NCBI RefSeq assembly: GCF_001280505.1
Contig: NZ_LBIO01000049.1
Span: 1-64,000 of the forward strand
Source of the DNA: Mangrovimonas sp. TPBH4
GTDB taxonomy: Bacteria; Bacteroidota; Bacteroidia; Flavobacteriales; Flavobacteriaceae
Length of the DNA stretch: 64,000 nucleotides
Reading direction: 5' to 3'
Below the pieces are notes generated by a model. It saw only the letters and a list, made by a program, of their open reading frames with translations, was not told the origin of the DNA and did no database searches. Below are positions 11,101-21,372 of this stretch, piece by piece; position 1 is the stretch's first letter; each line of letters begins with the position of its first letter. A program made the position numbers and the translations under genes.

Positions 11101-11148
11101 CAGTCCAAACAATAGTGCAAACAATTTTACTAATCCTTTGTTTTGCAT
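8128..11148 (-). CDS. secDF: Fused protein translocase subunit SecDF
   Basis: A 1006-residue fusion of SecD and SecF, the usual Bacteroidota arrangement. It is an RND-type inner-membrane protein that uses the proton gradient to help Sec export. The SecD half has the N-terminal TM, the DLKGGINVILEISV region, a long periplasmic part with an acidic low-complexity insert (about residues 290-335, rich in E, T and A), and a TM bundle with MSVDANVLIFERVREE. The SecF half begins near residue 700 (FVGGRTYQVRF) and has YSLNDTVVVFDRIRE. A consensus promoter lies 35 bases upstream. Confidence 0.97.
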   Translation of the reverse strand: MQNKGLVKLFALLFGLVSIYQLSFTFKSNQIDAAAEEAAFSKYDTPEEINAEEIRYLDSLQTYKVEVDGKRQGIKVFDIGIADYTYNEVKDKAMNLGLDLKGGINVILEISVKDILEGLANHTTDPVFNKALSDAEEIQKDAQEPYLESFFTAFDVIKGDTKLASPDIFANRTLSEEVTIDMSDDQVKDVIQKKVDESIVSAFEVLRKRIDKFGVTQPNIQRLGNSGRILVELPGAKDVERVKKLLQSTAQLEFWDAYRGEQFLPFLAQANEVLKPIVNAEEKTETEVAEVAEMATDSTTTEEGNADLLDKLVGETSADSTDVEANPILDLLRGYGAGGASVATFEAKDKDLITSYLNNPKVRALLPAEQRYVKFAWGIQPKDSDYVDLYALVGNRENEPELSGAVITDARQSYNQLGKPSVSMQMNSKGAKIWEEMTGRAYQQQSQIAIVLDDIVYSAPGVSTGPISGGNSEISGAFTLNEAVDLANVLRAGKLPASADIVQADEVGPSLGKEAIDSGIKSFMIALALVLVWMILYYGVAGSFADIALLFNILLIFGVLSGLGAVLTLPGLAGIVLTIGMSVDANVLIFERVREEIAAGKTQQEAIKDGFSNALSSILDANITTGLTAIILFVFGTGPIKGFATTLLIGIVTSLFTAIFITRLLVDWYVNKGKSLEFSTGLTKGLFKNMNINFITKRKVAYVISGVLLVLSIGSLATKGLDQGIDFVGGRTYQVRFTEDVKPEDVKKDLMEKFGSAEVKTIGNSHQLKISTKYKVNENSAEADEEVQTMLFDALTPYLPSGISYQDFADGKNNVGKVLSSKVSPTIADDIKKESFWAVLGSLVVVFLYILLRFKKWQFSLGAVAAVFHDIIIVLGVFSITHSFMPFSMEIDQAFIAAILTVIGYSLNDTVVVFDRIREVLAEKLGFKGGANINTAINSTLSRTLNTSLTTLVVLLAMFTFGADSLRGLLFALIVGVVVGTYSSVFIATPIMYDSLKDKGEAPKED

Positions 11149-11182
11149 TTTTAATTATTTATTGGTCAATTTTTTAATCGGG

Positions 11183-11212
11183 CAAATATAGAATTTACCC
11201 TTGATTTGACAA
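11183..11212 (-). promoter_or_regulatory. Consensus promoter of secDF
   Basis: On the minus strand, TTG (11210-11212), a 19-base spacer and TATATTTG (11183-11190) match the Bacteroidota TTG-N19-TAnnTTTG consensus exactly. The implied transcript start leaves a leader of about 30 bases before secDF. Confidence 0.8.
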
Positions 11213-11350
11213 TTATTCTAAATGATTTTGTATGTGCTTAGCTGTTTATAGAATGACTCCCTAAAGCCAGCTGTGTTTTTTGAGACTTTCACTGTTCCTT
11301 TTCTAGTTAGTTGAAAGCTCCTTTAAGTGATGATTTTGTGGGAAAGAATT

Positions 11351-11989
11351 TTATCCTAACATCCCCTTCAAGCTGGGGCCTGCCCTTACCTCTGGAATTT
11401 TCTTGGATATATTGTCTATTGCAAGCGCAATATTTTTGTAGAATTTATAAGCAACCTTGATATCTGTTGAAACGGTGTCAATACTGAACACATCTACAGA
11501 TAAAGATTCGTGTGCCATGAAAGAACGATCGTGGTCTGCTTTCAGTTCCACAGCCATCTTTCCACCTAAATCAAAAGCGGAAGGATCTCCCTTGTGGATT
11601 TCGTAAACATCCAAATCGTACTTAACCGAAGAATCTTTGACCGGAATTTTTGGAGATTGGCTTTTGTGCTCAACTCCTGCATACCCCAGCTCCAACAAGT
11701 TATCCTCTGTCAATATCTTCTTGATACTGGCAACATCGGCTTCGCTATAATAGGTGATTTTTAATTGTCCGTCTTGAAGTTCACTAACCTTGAGATGTTC
11801 AACACCTGCTATTTGCAACTGCTGGGTTAGCTTAACAATGGTAGTTTTGGCCTCAACAGATGATACATCCCCATTGCTGAATTGCAGCACGATTTCCTGA
11901 TTTGGAACCGGATTGTGCTGTTTTGTAGCAATTCCCCCTAAAAGTGAAAGGATTATTATTAAAGTACTAATGTACCATCTTGAATTCAT
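11351..11989 (-). CDS. Membrane-anchored or secreted hypothetical protein
   Basis: I start this at the ATG at 11989 (MNSRWYIST), which puts the hydrophobic segment (YISTLIIILSLLGGIA) at the N-terminus. A start at 12037 would add 16 residues and bury it. The remaining ~190 residues form an extracytoplasmic domain with an apparent alpha/beta pattern and no motif I recognise. It lies between mdh and secDF on the same strand, but mdh has its own terminator, so it probably has its own promoter. Function unknown. Confidence 0.7.
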   Translation of the reverse strand: MNSRWYISTLIIILSLLGGIATKQHNPVPNQEIVLQFSNGDVSSVEAKTTIVKLTQQLQIAGVEHLKVSELQDGQLKITYYSEADVASIKKILTEDNLLELGYAGVEHKSQSPKIPVKDSSVKYDLDVYEIHKGDPSAFDLGGKMAVELKADHDRSFMAHESLSVDVFSIDTVSTDIKVAYKFYKNIALAIDNISKKIPEVRAGPSLKGMLG

Positions 11990-12087
11990 GCGCCAAATAT
12001 ATAAAAATTTCAAGATTGAACTCACTGAATCCCGCATAAATTAAGGCCCTTTATCAGATTTAAAACAGCCTTATAAATAGCTTCTTA

Positions 12088-12113
12088 CAAAAAAAGGTTG
12101 CCATTTGGCAACC
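12088..12113 (-). terminator. Intrinsic terminator of mdh
   Basis: The perfect stem ggttgcc/ggcaacc (12096-12102 with 12107-12113) has an attt loop and is followed by seven to eight T residues on the minus strand, immediately after mdh. Confidence 0.85.
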
Positions 12114-12139
12114 CTTTGTATCTATTGTACGTTATAGAT

Positions 12140-13066
12140 TTACAATTCCAACAAACCGTTGGTTTTTGTAACTCCTTCGGCACTAGCAGCCATATGTGCT
12201 TTTTCGGCATCGCTCAATTCAATTTCTACGATGCTTTCAATACCGTTTTTACCTAAAATTACAGGTACACCAATACACAAGTCAGACAAACCGAACTCAC
12301 CTTCCAACAAAGCAGAACATGGGAACATTTTCTTTTGGTCGCAAGCAATAGCCTGTACCAAAGCGCTTACTGCCGCACCTGGCGCATACCAAGCAGACGT
12401 ACCTAACAATTTAGTTAAAGTAGCTCCACCAACTTTAGTATCTTCCTTAACTTGGTTCAATCTTTCTTCAGAAAGAAACTCAGTTACTTTAATACTGTTT
12501 CTGGTTGCATGGGCAGTTAACGGCACCATACCTGTATCGCTATGTCCACCAATTACCATTCCGTCTACATCACTGATAGGCGCTTCTAAAGCCTCTGCCA
12601 ATCTGTACTTGAAACGAGCTGAATCCAAAGCTCCTCCCATACCGATGATACGGTTTTTAGGAAGCCCAGATGTTTTGTGTACCAAGTAGGTCATAGTATC
12701 CATTGGGTTACTTACCACAATGATAATAGTGTCTGGTGAATTTGCAATCAAATTTTCAGATACTGTTTTCACAATGCCGGCATTGATTCCAATCAATTCC
12801 TCACGAGTCATTCCCGGCTTACGAGGAATACCAGAAGTGATGACACAGATATCACTCCCTGCCGTTTTTGTGTAATCGTTGGTTACACCTGTAATTTTGG
12901 TATCAAACCCATTTAAAGAAGCTGTTTGCATCAAATCCATGGCTTTACCCTCGGCAAAACCTTCTTTGATATCCAACAAAACCACTTCACTTGCAAAATC
13001 TTTAATTGCAATATATTCCGCGCAACTGGCACCAACCGCACCAGCCCCAACTACTGTTACTTTCAT
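12140..13066 (-). CDS. mdh: Malate dehydrogenase (NAD-dependent, LDH-like type)
   Basis: A 308-residue enzyme interconverting malate and oxaloacetate in the citric acid cycle. The N-terminal NAD-binding GAGAVGASCAEYIA, the SNPMDTMTYL segment and the catalytic histidine in GGHSDTGMVPL are present. The substrate-site arginines appear in IPRKPGMTREEL. Length fits the LDH-like MDH family. It has its own terminator downstream and a -7 promoter element upstream. Citrate synthase (gltA) of the same cycle is encoded in this window at 53.9 kb. Confidence 0.97.
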   Translation of the reverse strand: MKVTVVGAGAVGASCAEYIAIKDFASEVVLLDIKEGFAEGKAMDLMQTASLNGFDTKITGVTNDYTKTAGSDICVITSGIPRKPGMTREELIGINAGIVKTVSENLIANSPDTIIIVVSNPMDTMTYLVHKTSGLPKNRIIGMGGALDSARFKYRLAEALEAPISDVDGMVIGGHSDTGMVPLTAHATRNSIKVTEFLSEERLNQVKEDTKVGGATLTKLLGTSAWYAPGAAVSALVQAIACDQKKMFPCSALLEGEFGLSDLCIGVPVILGKNGIESIVEIELSDAEKAHMAASAEGVTKTNGLLEL

Positions 13067-13104
13067 ATAAAAAAAATTTTAGTATTTGTTGATTTTAAGT
13101 CTGC

Positions 13105-13112
13105 CAAAAATA
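13105..13112 (-). promoter_or_regulatory. Promoter -7 element of mdh
   Basis: The minus strand reads TATTTTTG, matching TAnnTTTG, 39 bases before the mdh start. No good TTG was found at the right distance. Confidence 0.45.
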
Positions 13113-13303
13113 CGAATTTTTATACGGTTAATGAAGCCCAAACAGATAAAAAACCTTGATTTTTCAAACTATTTTAGATGCTTTCCGAAAACCAAAAAAA
13201 TAGGGATTACAGCCCTCAACTTTCACCATTTTAAACTCAAAACCACAAAAAAATCCCGTACTTTTATTGGTTTCTTTTTTAATTCGAAATCAGAACAAAA
13301 AAA

Positions 13304-13639
13304 ATGGAAATTATCAAAGCAGACGATGGGTTTCAACCTGTGAATTCCAATCCCGATATCCAACGAAAAGTTATTCACCTAAACGACCTGATGGTTACCA
13401 TCATCGATTTTCACAATGGCCCAATGGAAACCCCAGATCCGTTTCACCATCACCCCCACGAACAGATTACCTACGTAGCAGCTGGTTCCTTACTGTTTTT
13501 TATTGAAGAACTCCAGTACATACTGAAGGCTGGCGACAGTTTTAAAGTAGCCTCCAACCTGAAACATTCCATACAGACACTCACAGAACATGTGAGATTA
13601 ATAGATAGTTTTTCTCCTATCAGGGAAGAGTTTTTATAA
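13304..13639 (+). CDS. Cupin-domain protein
   Basis: A 111-residue single-domain cupin. The metal-binding histidines of cupin motif 1 are seen in PFHHHPHEQITYVAAGS, and motif 2 in AGDSFKVASNLKHSI. Substrate unknown; small stand-alone cupins include isomerases, dioxygenases and sugar-binding regulators. It stands alone between mdh and gyrB, and ends at a terminator shared with convergent gyrB. Confidence 0.85.
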   Translation: MEIIKADDGFQPVNSNPDIQRKVIHLNDLMVTIIDFHNGPMETPDPFHHHPHEQITYVAAGSLLFFIEELQYILKAGDSFKVASNLKHSIQTLTEHVRLIDSFSPIREEFL

Positions 13640-13642
13640 ACC

Positions 13643-13672
13643 AAAAAAGAGTGCTTTTCAGCACTCTTTTTT
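13643..13672. terminator. Bidirectional terminator between cupin gene and gyrB
   Basis: The stem gagtgc/gcactc with a ttttca loop is flanked by A6 on the left and T6 on the right, so it can serve both convergent genes. Confidence 0.85.
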
Positions 13673-13691
13673 ATCCTATTTCTGTTTGCAA

Positions 13692-15635
<1,944 letters not shown>

Positions 15636-15748
15636 TTAATAAGTTATTTTTTCTTTAAAATTTCACAAAACCCTGAATTTAAAACATTTAACCTAAACAT
15701 GTTTTATAATGCTTAAAAACACAGGATGTATTTTTTATAATGCCACAT

Positions 15749-15770
15749 AAAAAAATGCCTGGTACGGCAT
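15749..15770 (-). terminator. Terminator-like hairpin in the gyrB 5' region
   Basis: The minus-strand stem ATGCC/GGCAT has a six-base loop and is followed by at least six T. It lies about 11 bases downstream of the inferred gyrB transcript start, an odd place for a simple terminator. It may be an attenuator or a 5' stabilising hairpin. Confidence 0.45.
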
Positions 15771-15785
15771 CTTTTAGTGTACTCA

Positions 15786-15793
15786 CAAAGATA
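15786..15793 (-). promoter_or_regulatory. Promoter -7 element of gyrB
   Basis: The minus strand reads TATCTTTG, a perfect TAnnTTTG, about 150 bases before the gyrB start. No clear TTG was found at -33. Confidence 0.5.
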
Positions 15794-15940
15794 AGAAATT
15801 ACAGCGCTATTAAAAAGGTTTTTAGAGAGTTTGATTCAAAATTATCAACAATTGTTAATTACTCCAAAGTGGCTTAAAAAGGCTAAAAATAGCCTTAAAA
15901 TTGATTTTCGATGTTATTATCTTCCGAGCAAAAATTGAAA

Positions 15941-15976
15941 AAACCTAAAATACCACAGAAGCGATATTTTAGGTTT
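15941..15976 (-). terminator. Terminator of asnB
   Basis: A 12-base perfect stem (15941-15952 with 15965-15976, aaacctaaaata) lies 33 bases after the asnB stop and is followed by a T-rich tail on the minus strand. Confidence 0.7.
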
Positions 15977-16008
15977 CACAAACAAAACTACGAAATCTAA
16001 TTGAGACC

Positions 16009-17673
16009 TTAATAGGCCTCGGCATGTACATTTGCTACGGCTCTACCTGATGGATCGTTCATATTTTTAAAGGCTTCATCCCATTCCAAAGCGATTTTTG
16101 TACTACAGGCCACACTTGCCTCCTGCGGTACCGATAAAGCCGCTGCATCACTAGGGAAATGCTCTGCAAAAATGGAACGGTAATAGAACTCCTCTTTATT
16201 GGTTGGGGTTTGTATCGGGAACTTATACTTAGCATTAGCCAATTGCTCATCGGTTACGGCTTCGTTAACCAATTCCTTCAAGGTATCAATCCAGCTATAC
16301 CCTACACCATCACTAAATTGTTCTTTCTGCCTCCAAGCAACGCTTTCTGGTAAATAGCTTTCAAAGGCCTTACGCACTACCCATTTCTCCATACGCTCTC
16401 CATTGATCATTTTATCCTGTGGATTGATACTCATGGCTACATCCATAAATTCCTTGTCCAAAAACGGTACACGTCCTTCAATTCCCCAAGCAGCCAAACT
16501 TTTATTGGCTCTCAAGCAATCATACATATGGAGCTTGCTCAACTTTCGTACGGTTTCCTCATGAAACTCCTGTGCATTTGGCGCTTTATGGAAGTACAAA
16601 TAACCTCCAAACAGCTCATCGGCTCCTTCACCAGACAACACCATTTTAATTCCCATAGACTTGATAACCCTTGCCATTAGATACATGGGTGTACTTGCCC
16701 TAATGGTAGTGATATCATAAGTTTCCAAGTTGTAGATAACATCCCTGATAGCATCCAAGCCTTCTTGAATAGTAAACTTTATTTCGTGGTGCACCGTACC
16801 TATGTGATCTGCCACCTTTCTAGCCGCAGCCAAATCCGGAGAACCTTCCAATCCTACAGAAAAGGAGTGTAATTGTGGCCACCAAGCATCCGATACATCA
16901 TCGCTTTCAATACGTTTTTGGGCATATTTTTTAGCAATGGCCGATGTTACCGAAGAATCCAAGCCCCCTGACAACAGTACTCCATAAGGCACATCACTCA
17001 TCAATTGTCTGTGTACGGCAGCTTCCAAAGCTTCCTTGATTTTTTCAATACTCGTTTCATTATTCTTTACCGCATCATAATCGGTCCAATCTCTTTTGTA
17101 CCACTGTACAAATTCGCCATCCTTACTATATAAATAATGCCCCGGAGGAAACAATTCAATTTTAGTACAAATACCTTCAAGTGCTTTCAATTCGGAAGCT
17201 ACATAAAAAGTTCCGTTGGCATCCCATCCTATATATAAAGGAATGATCCCCATATGGTCACGAGCCACAAAATATTCATCCTTATCTACATCATAAATAG
17301 CAAAGGCAAAAATACCGTTTAGCTCATCTACAAAATCAACTCCCCGCTCTTTATAAAGCGCCAAAATAACTTCGCAATCACTTTCAGTTTTAAATTCATA
17401 AGTCCCTGTGAACTCCTTACGCAAAGTTCTATGGTTATAAATTTCGCCATTGGCCGCCAACACCAACTTACCATCATCACTCAACAGCGGCTGTTTCCCT
17501 GAGGCGGGATCTACAATAGCCAAACGTTCATGCGCCAAAATTGCCTTTTCATTATTAAAGATCCCATTCCAATCTGGTCCGCGATGACGGATCTTTTTAG
17601 ACATCTCCAATACTTGGGGTCTTAAATCTTCTGCTTTCTGTTTTAAATCGAATGCACATACAATTCCACACAT
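16009..17673 (-). CDS. asnB: Asparagine synthetase B (glutamine-hydrolysing)
   Basis: I start at the ATG at 17673 because the mature enzyme must begin with a nucleophile cysteine after the initiator methionine (MCGIVCAF). A TTG three codons upstream would bury it. The N-terminal class II glutaminase domain (about residues 1-190, with RHRGPDWNG) is followed by the ATP-pyrophosphatase domain with SGGLDSSVTSAIA. The enzyme makes asparagine from aspartate, ATP and glutamine. The 554 residues match AsnB. It is monocistronic, with a terminator downstream. Confidence 0.97.
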   Translation of the reverse strand: MCGIVCAFDLKQKAEDLRPQVLEMSKKIRHRGPDWNGIFNNEKAILAHERLAIVDPASGKQPLLSDDGKLVLAANGEIYNHRTLRKEFTGTYEFKTESDCEVILALYKERGVDFVDELNGIFAFAIYDVDKDEYFVARDHMGIIPLYIGWDANGTFYVASELKALEGICTKIELFPPGHYLYSKDGEFVQWYKRDWTDYDAVKNNETSIEKIKEALEAAVHRQLMSDVPYGVLLSGGLDSSVTSAIAKKYAQKRIESDDVSDAWWPQLHSFSVGLEGSPDLAAARKVADHIGTVHHEIKFTIQEGLDAIRDVIYNLETYDITTIRASTPMYLMARVIKSMGIKMVLSGEGADELFGGYLYFHKAPNAQEFHEETVRKLSKLHMYDCLRANKSLAAWGIEGRVPFLDKEFMDVAMSINPQDKMINGERMEKWVVRKAFESYLPESVAWRQKEQFSDGVGYSWIDTLKELVNEAVTDEQLANAKYKFPIQTPTNKEEFYYRSIFAEHFPSDAAALSVPQEASVACSTKIALEWDEAFKNMNDPSGRAVANVHAEAY

Positions 17674-17907
17674 ATTAATCAAGTTTTAATTACATGTCAA
17701 AGATGTATTTTACATATCATAATAAAAACATAATAACACATTACACTTTCAATTTGAAACTTTTAAAATATTTTTAAATAAAAATCGTTATTTAAAAACA
17801 AAGGTTTTAAGCCATTCACATTTCAATTGTCAATTTAAAATGTATGATTTTTCGGAAACTATTTTTACAAATTCTTCTATCTTTAAACAGTCAAAAAAAA
17901 CATTTTT

Positions 17908-18444
17908 ATGAAAAATAGAATCATCACAACACTTTTACTGGCATTCACCATGTTTTTGTCGCAAGGTATAAATGCTCAAGAATTCAGCGATTTAGACAAA
18001 AGTCCAATGGATGCAGCTGCATATCCTACTAGCCATAAAGAAAGCAGCAAGAGCATTAAAGTAATATACAGCCGCCCTCAATTAAAGGGACGCCCACTAA
18101 GCAAATTGACTCCTGAAGGCAAAGTTTGGCGTACAGGAGCTAATGAAGCAACTGAGGTTACTTTTTACAAGGACGTTAATTTTGCTGGCAAAGCCATCAA
18201 AGCGGGGACTTATTCTTTCTTTACAATCCCTGGCGAGAAACAATGGACTATTATTTTGAATTCCGACACGAATGTTTGGGGAGCATACTCCTATGACGAA
18301 TCTAAAGATGTTGCCAGAGTTACTGTTCCAGTAAGTAAAGACAATAAAGCATTGGAAGCGTTTTCAATTACTTTTGATAAAGATGCCACCATGTATTTAG
18401 GATGGGATACCCTTAGAGTCGCCATCCCAATTGAAGTGAAATAA
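17908..18444 (+). CDS. DUF2911-domain secreted protein
   Basis: A 178-residue protein with a signal peptide (MKNRIITTLLLAFTMFLSQ, cut near NAQ) and a DUF2911 domain: IYSRPQLKGRPL, PEGKVWRTGANEATEV, KAGTYSFFTIPGE and WGAYSYDESKDVARV. This family is widespread in Bacteroidota and its function is unknown; it is presumably periplasmic. It is a single gene between asnB and queE, sharing a bidirectional terminator with the latter. Confidence 0.9.
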   Translation: MKNRIITTLLLAFTMFLSQGINAQEFSDLDKSPMDAAAYPTSHKESSKSIKVIYSRPQLKGRPLSKLTPEGKVWRTGANEATEVTFYKDVNFAGKAIKAGTYSFFTIPGEKQWTIILNSDTNVWGAYSYDESKDVARVTVPVSKDNKALEAFSITFDKDATMYLGWDTLRVAIPIEVK

Positions 18445-18463
18445 ACTTTTCTACATAGCACAA

Positions 18464-18495
18464 CAAAAAGGCCTTGAAAATTCAAGGCCTTTTTG
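18464..18495. terminator. Bidirectional terminator between DUF2911 gene and queE
   Basis: The perfect ten-base stem aggccttgaa/ttcaaggcct is flanked by A and T runs. It serves both convergent genes and abuts the queE stop. Confidence 0.88.
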
Positions 18496-19125
18496 CTAGG
18501 GTATATTTAAGTACTTATGCGTTTGTAAAGACACTTTCCACTTTGGATTCTTCATGACATAATCCACAATTTCTGGAATCATCTTTTCCCGCTTGCTCCA
18601 CTCTGGCTGTAAGTACAAAATACAATCTTTGTTCACTTGGGCCGCCTGTTCTTCGGCAAAACGGAAATCGTCCATATTATAGACAATTACCTTAAGCTCA
18701 TTGGCATTTTCATATACTTTTTGTGTTGGAAGCTTCATTTTTTTTGGTGATAAACAAATCCAGTCCCAAGTACCGCTCAACTCATAAGCACCAGATGTTT
18801 CAATATGAACTTTCAATCCCCTCTCCTTCAACTGTCTTGTCAACTCAGTCATATCCCAAGTCAATGGCTCTCCACCTGTAACCACAATAGTGTCACTATA
18901 TTTTGCAGCGTTTTCTACAATCTTTGAAGTTTCGGTAGGCGGATGGATTTCGGCATTCCAACTTTCCTTCACATCGCACCAATGGCACCCAACATCACAA
19001 CCACCTACACGAATAAAGTAGGCCGCTGTTCCTTTATAAAATCCTTCCCCTTGAATGGTGTAAAACTCCTCCATCAAAGGCAGCATTAGTCCCTTGTCTA
19101 CCAAGGTCTGTACATCTTGTTTCAT
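18496..19125 (-). CDS. queE: 7-carboxy-7-deazaguanine synthase QueE
   Basis: A radical SAM enzyme of the queuosine pathway that forms 7-carboxy-7-deazaguanine from 6-carboxytetrahydropterin. The cluster-binding cysteines are in CDVGCHWCDVK (CxxxCxxC). The GGEP motif is TGGEPLTWDM, and the N-terminal EEFYTIQGEG is diagnostic. I start at the ATG at 19125 (MKQDVQ), because the ATG at 19134 lies inside the -7 promoter element at 19132-19139. It uses the pterin made downstream of FolE, which is encoded at 3.7 kb. No queC or queD is seen nearby. Confidence 0.94.
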   Translation of the reverse strand: MKQDVQTLVDKGLMLPLMEEFYTIQGEGFYKGTAAYFIRVGGCDVGCHWCDVKESWNAEIHPPTETSKIVENAAKYSDTIVVTGGEPLTWDMTELTRQLKERGLKVHIETSGAYELSGTWDWICLSPKKMKLPTQKVYENANELKVIVYNMDDFRFAEEQAAQVNKDCILYLQPEWSKREKMIPEIVDYVMKNPKWKVSLQTHKYLNIP

Positions 19126-19131
19126 AGAGTG

Positions 19132-19139
19132 CAAAGATA
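19132..19139 (-). promoter_or_regulatory. Promoter -7 element of queE, implying a leaderless mRNA
   Basis: The minus strand reads TATCTTTG, ending seven bases before the chosen queE ATG. The transcript would start at or next to the start codon. Confidence 0.55.
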
Positions 19140-19229
19140 GGTTACTAGTAGAAGTTTCTTGTTAAAATATTGAAAAGATTTTCCAGCGTATTGCTGCAAG
19201 ATTAGTACTTTTATAAAAATTTTGGGACT

Positions 19230-20762
19230 ATGGGCAAAACGGAAGACTTTCTCAATATCATTCAAGAAGGAAACACTTTTAAAGGAGACTATATCACGGT
19301 GGGATCGGCCATGTTGGACGGAAAAACATTACCAAAAGCCTTTGTGAATATCCCTTTAAAAACCATGAACCGCCACGGCCTCATTGCTGGCGCCACGGGA
19401 ACAGGAAAAACCAAGACCCTGCAAGTGTTGGCCGAAAATTTATCTGAAAAAGGAATACCGGTATTGCTTATGGACATTAAAGGTGACCTTAGTGGTTTAG
19501 CCAAACCAAGTCCAGGTCATCCAAAAATTGAAGAACGCCACGAACTCATTGGCCTTCCTTTTGAAAGTAAAGCCTTCCCAGTTGAAGTCCTCACCCTTTC
19601 TGAACAGGATGGCGTTCGGCTAAGAGCCACAGTGAGTGAATTTGGCCCTGTGTTAATTTCCCGAATTTTGGATGTCTCCGAAACCCAGGCAGGTATTATC
19701 GCAGTTATCTTTAAATACTGTGACGATCACCAATTGCCGCTGTTGGACTTGAAGGATTTCAAAAAGATTCTTCAATATGCTACCGATGAGGGCAAAGAAG
19801 AATTTGAAGCTGCCTATGGCCGTATTTCAACCTCTTCCACTGGAGCCATTTTGAGAAAAATTGTGGAACTGGAACAACAAGGAGGCGATTTGTTTTTTGG
19901 TGAACGTTCGTTTGATCCGCAAGATTTGTTACGTGTTAATGAAGAAGGCAAAGGGTACATTAACATCATCCGCCTTACAGACATTCAGGACCGACCTAAA
20001 CTGTTCTCAACCTTTATGTTAAGCCTTTTGGCTGAAATCTATTCAACATTTCCAGAACAAGGCGATGGCGAAAGACCAGAGCTTGTACTATTTATCGATG
20101 AGGCCCATCTTATTTTTGATGAAGCCTCCAAAGCCTTGCTCAACCAAATTGAGAGTATCATTAAACTTATCAGAAGTAAAGGTGTCGGGATTTATTTTGT
20201 AACGCAAGACCCTACCGATGTGCCAGAATCCGTTTTGGGACAATTAGGCCTTAAAATACAACATGCCCTACGAGCCTTTACAGCCAAAGACCGAAAAGCC
20301 ATTAAGCTTACCGCTGAAAACTATCCTGAAACAGACTATTACGATACAACGGAAGTCCTGACTTCATTGGGAACAGGAGAAGCCTTGGTTTCTGCATTAG
20401 ACGAAAAAGGAAGACCAACGCCTTTAGCAGCAACCATGATGCGTGCTCCCATGAGCCGCATGGACATTCTAACCGAAACAGAATTAAGTGAATTACTTTC
20501 CAAATCTAATTTGGTCAAAAAATATAATGAGACTGTTGACAGAGAAAGCGCCTATGAACTACTGAACAAAAAGATTGAGATAGCTCAAGCCAAAGAAACT
20601 CAAGAAAAAGCCCAACAGGAGCAAAAGGCCTTAGAGAAAGCACAAAGAAAACAAACAACTTCTACCAAGCGCGACAACTCTTTGGATCCCTTAATAAAAG
20701 TAGTCACCAGTGCCACATTTATCCGTGGTGTCTTTGGTATACTCAACAAAGTTTTAAAATAA
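19230..20762 (+). CDS. HerA-like ATPase (DUF853 family)
   Basis: A 510-residue FtsK/HerA-superfamily ATPase of the DUF853 (YjgR-like) family. The Walker A motif is GATGTGKTKTLQ, Walker B is LVLFIDEAHLIFDEA, and a downstream sensor region (VTQDPTDVP) is visible. A charged, Q/K/E-rich coiled coil precedes the C-terminus (about residues 440-480). The role of these proteins is unclear; unlike true HerA there is no NurA neighbour, so I do not assign DNA-end processing. It is followed by a lipoprotein gene 40 bases downstream. Confidence 0.88.
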   Translation: MGKTEDFLNIIQEGNTFKGDYITVGSAMLDGKTLPKAFVNIPLKTMNRHGLIAGATGTGKTKTLQVLAENLSEKGIPVLLMDIKGDLSGLAKPSPGHPKIEERHELIGLPFESKAFPVEVLTLSEQDGVRLRATVSEFGPVLISRILDVSETQAGIIAVIFKYCDDHQLPLLDLKDFKKILQYATDEGKEEFEAAYGRISTSSTGAILRKIVELEQQGGDLFFGERSFDPQDLLRVNEEGKGYINIIRLTDIQDRPKLFSTFMLSLLAEIYSTFPEQGDGERPELVLFIDEAHLIFDEASKALLNQIESIIKLIRSKGVGIYFVTQDPTDVPESVLGQLGLKIQHALRAFTAKDRKAIKLTAENYPETDYYDTTEVLTSLGTGEALVSALDEKGRPTPLAATMMRAPMSRMDILTETELSELLSKSNLVKKYNETVDRESAYELLNKKIEIAQAKETQEKAQQEQKALEKAQRKQTTSTKRDNSLDPLIKVVTSATFIRGVFGILNKVLK

Positions 20763-20802
20763 ACCTTTAACCTAATATTAATTACAAACCATTTTTAGAG
20801 AA

Positions 20803-21357
20803 ATGTACAAATCTATTTTAAGCCTCAGTATTCTATCAATTTTAGCGGTAAGCTGTAAAAAGGAACAAGATCCTTTTGCCATAGAAAAGCAACATGTAGG
20901 ATTGCTTACCGATTCCACAAAAGTTAAAGATCTCAAAATGATTTTTGCCCAGGATTCCATTGCCCAACCAATTACAGGTGATGAATATATGAGTGGAGGC
21001 AGCGATATAGAAATTTTCACAAAAACCGGAGACAAGTTATTGGTATTGACTCCAACTCAAGCATTGGATTCTACCGCCACCATAGAAAGTGTACAGATTA
21101 TGGATCCGCGTTTCAAAACCGGAAAAAACATTTCTACGGTAAGTACATTTAAGGAAATTCAAGATTCTTATAAAATTACCAGAATCAATAACCTTATCAA
21201 CACTGTTGTAGTATTTGTTGATGAAATCAATGCCTCGTTTACGATTGACAAAAAAGAATTGCCTGCTAACTTAAGGTTTGACATGAATTTGAAGATTGAA
21301 AAATCACAAATTCCAGACAGTGCCAAAGTAAAATACTTTTTCGTACACTGGAACTAG
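20803..21357 (+). CDS. Hypothetical lipoprotein
   Basis: A 184-residue protein with a lipoprotein signal peptide and lipobox (LAVSC, cysteine near residue 18) followed by KKEQDP. The rest is soluble, with a possible beta-rich domain (SDIEIFTKTGDKLLVLTP). No family recognised. It lies in a plus-strand run from the HerA-like gene to rluF, with short gaps on both sides. Confidence 0.75.
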   Translation: MYKSILSLSILSILAVSCKKEQDPFAIEKQHVGLLTDSTKVKDLKMIFAQDSIAQPITGDEYMSGGSDIEIFTKTGDKLLVLTPTQALDSTATIESVQIMDPRFKTGKNISTVSTFKEIQDSYKITRINNLINTVVVFVDEINASFTIDKKELPANLRFDMNLKIEKSQIPDSAKVKYFFVHWN

Positions 21358-21372
21358 ATATGAAATAAAGCA

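Noticed and set aside
12159..12689. A 176-residue plus-strand frame
   Set aside because: It is the mirror of mdh, whose protein is unmistakable; the composition is that of an antisense shadow.
13086..13343. Plus-strand frames in the mdh-cupin gap
   Set aside because: Lysine/phenylalanine-rich with no domain or start signal; they lie over an AT-rich promoter region.
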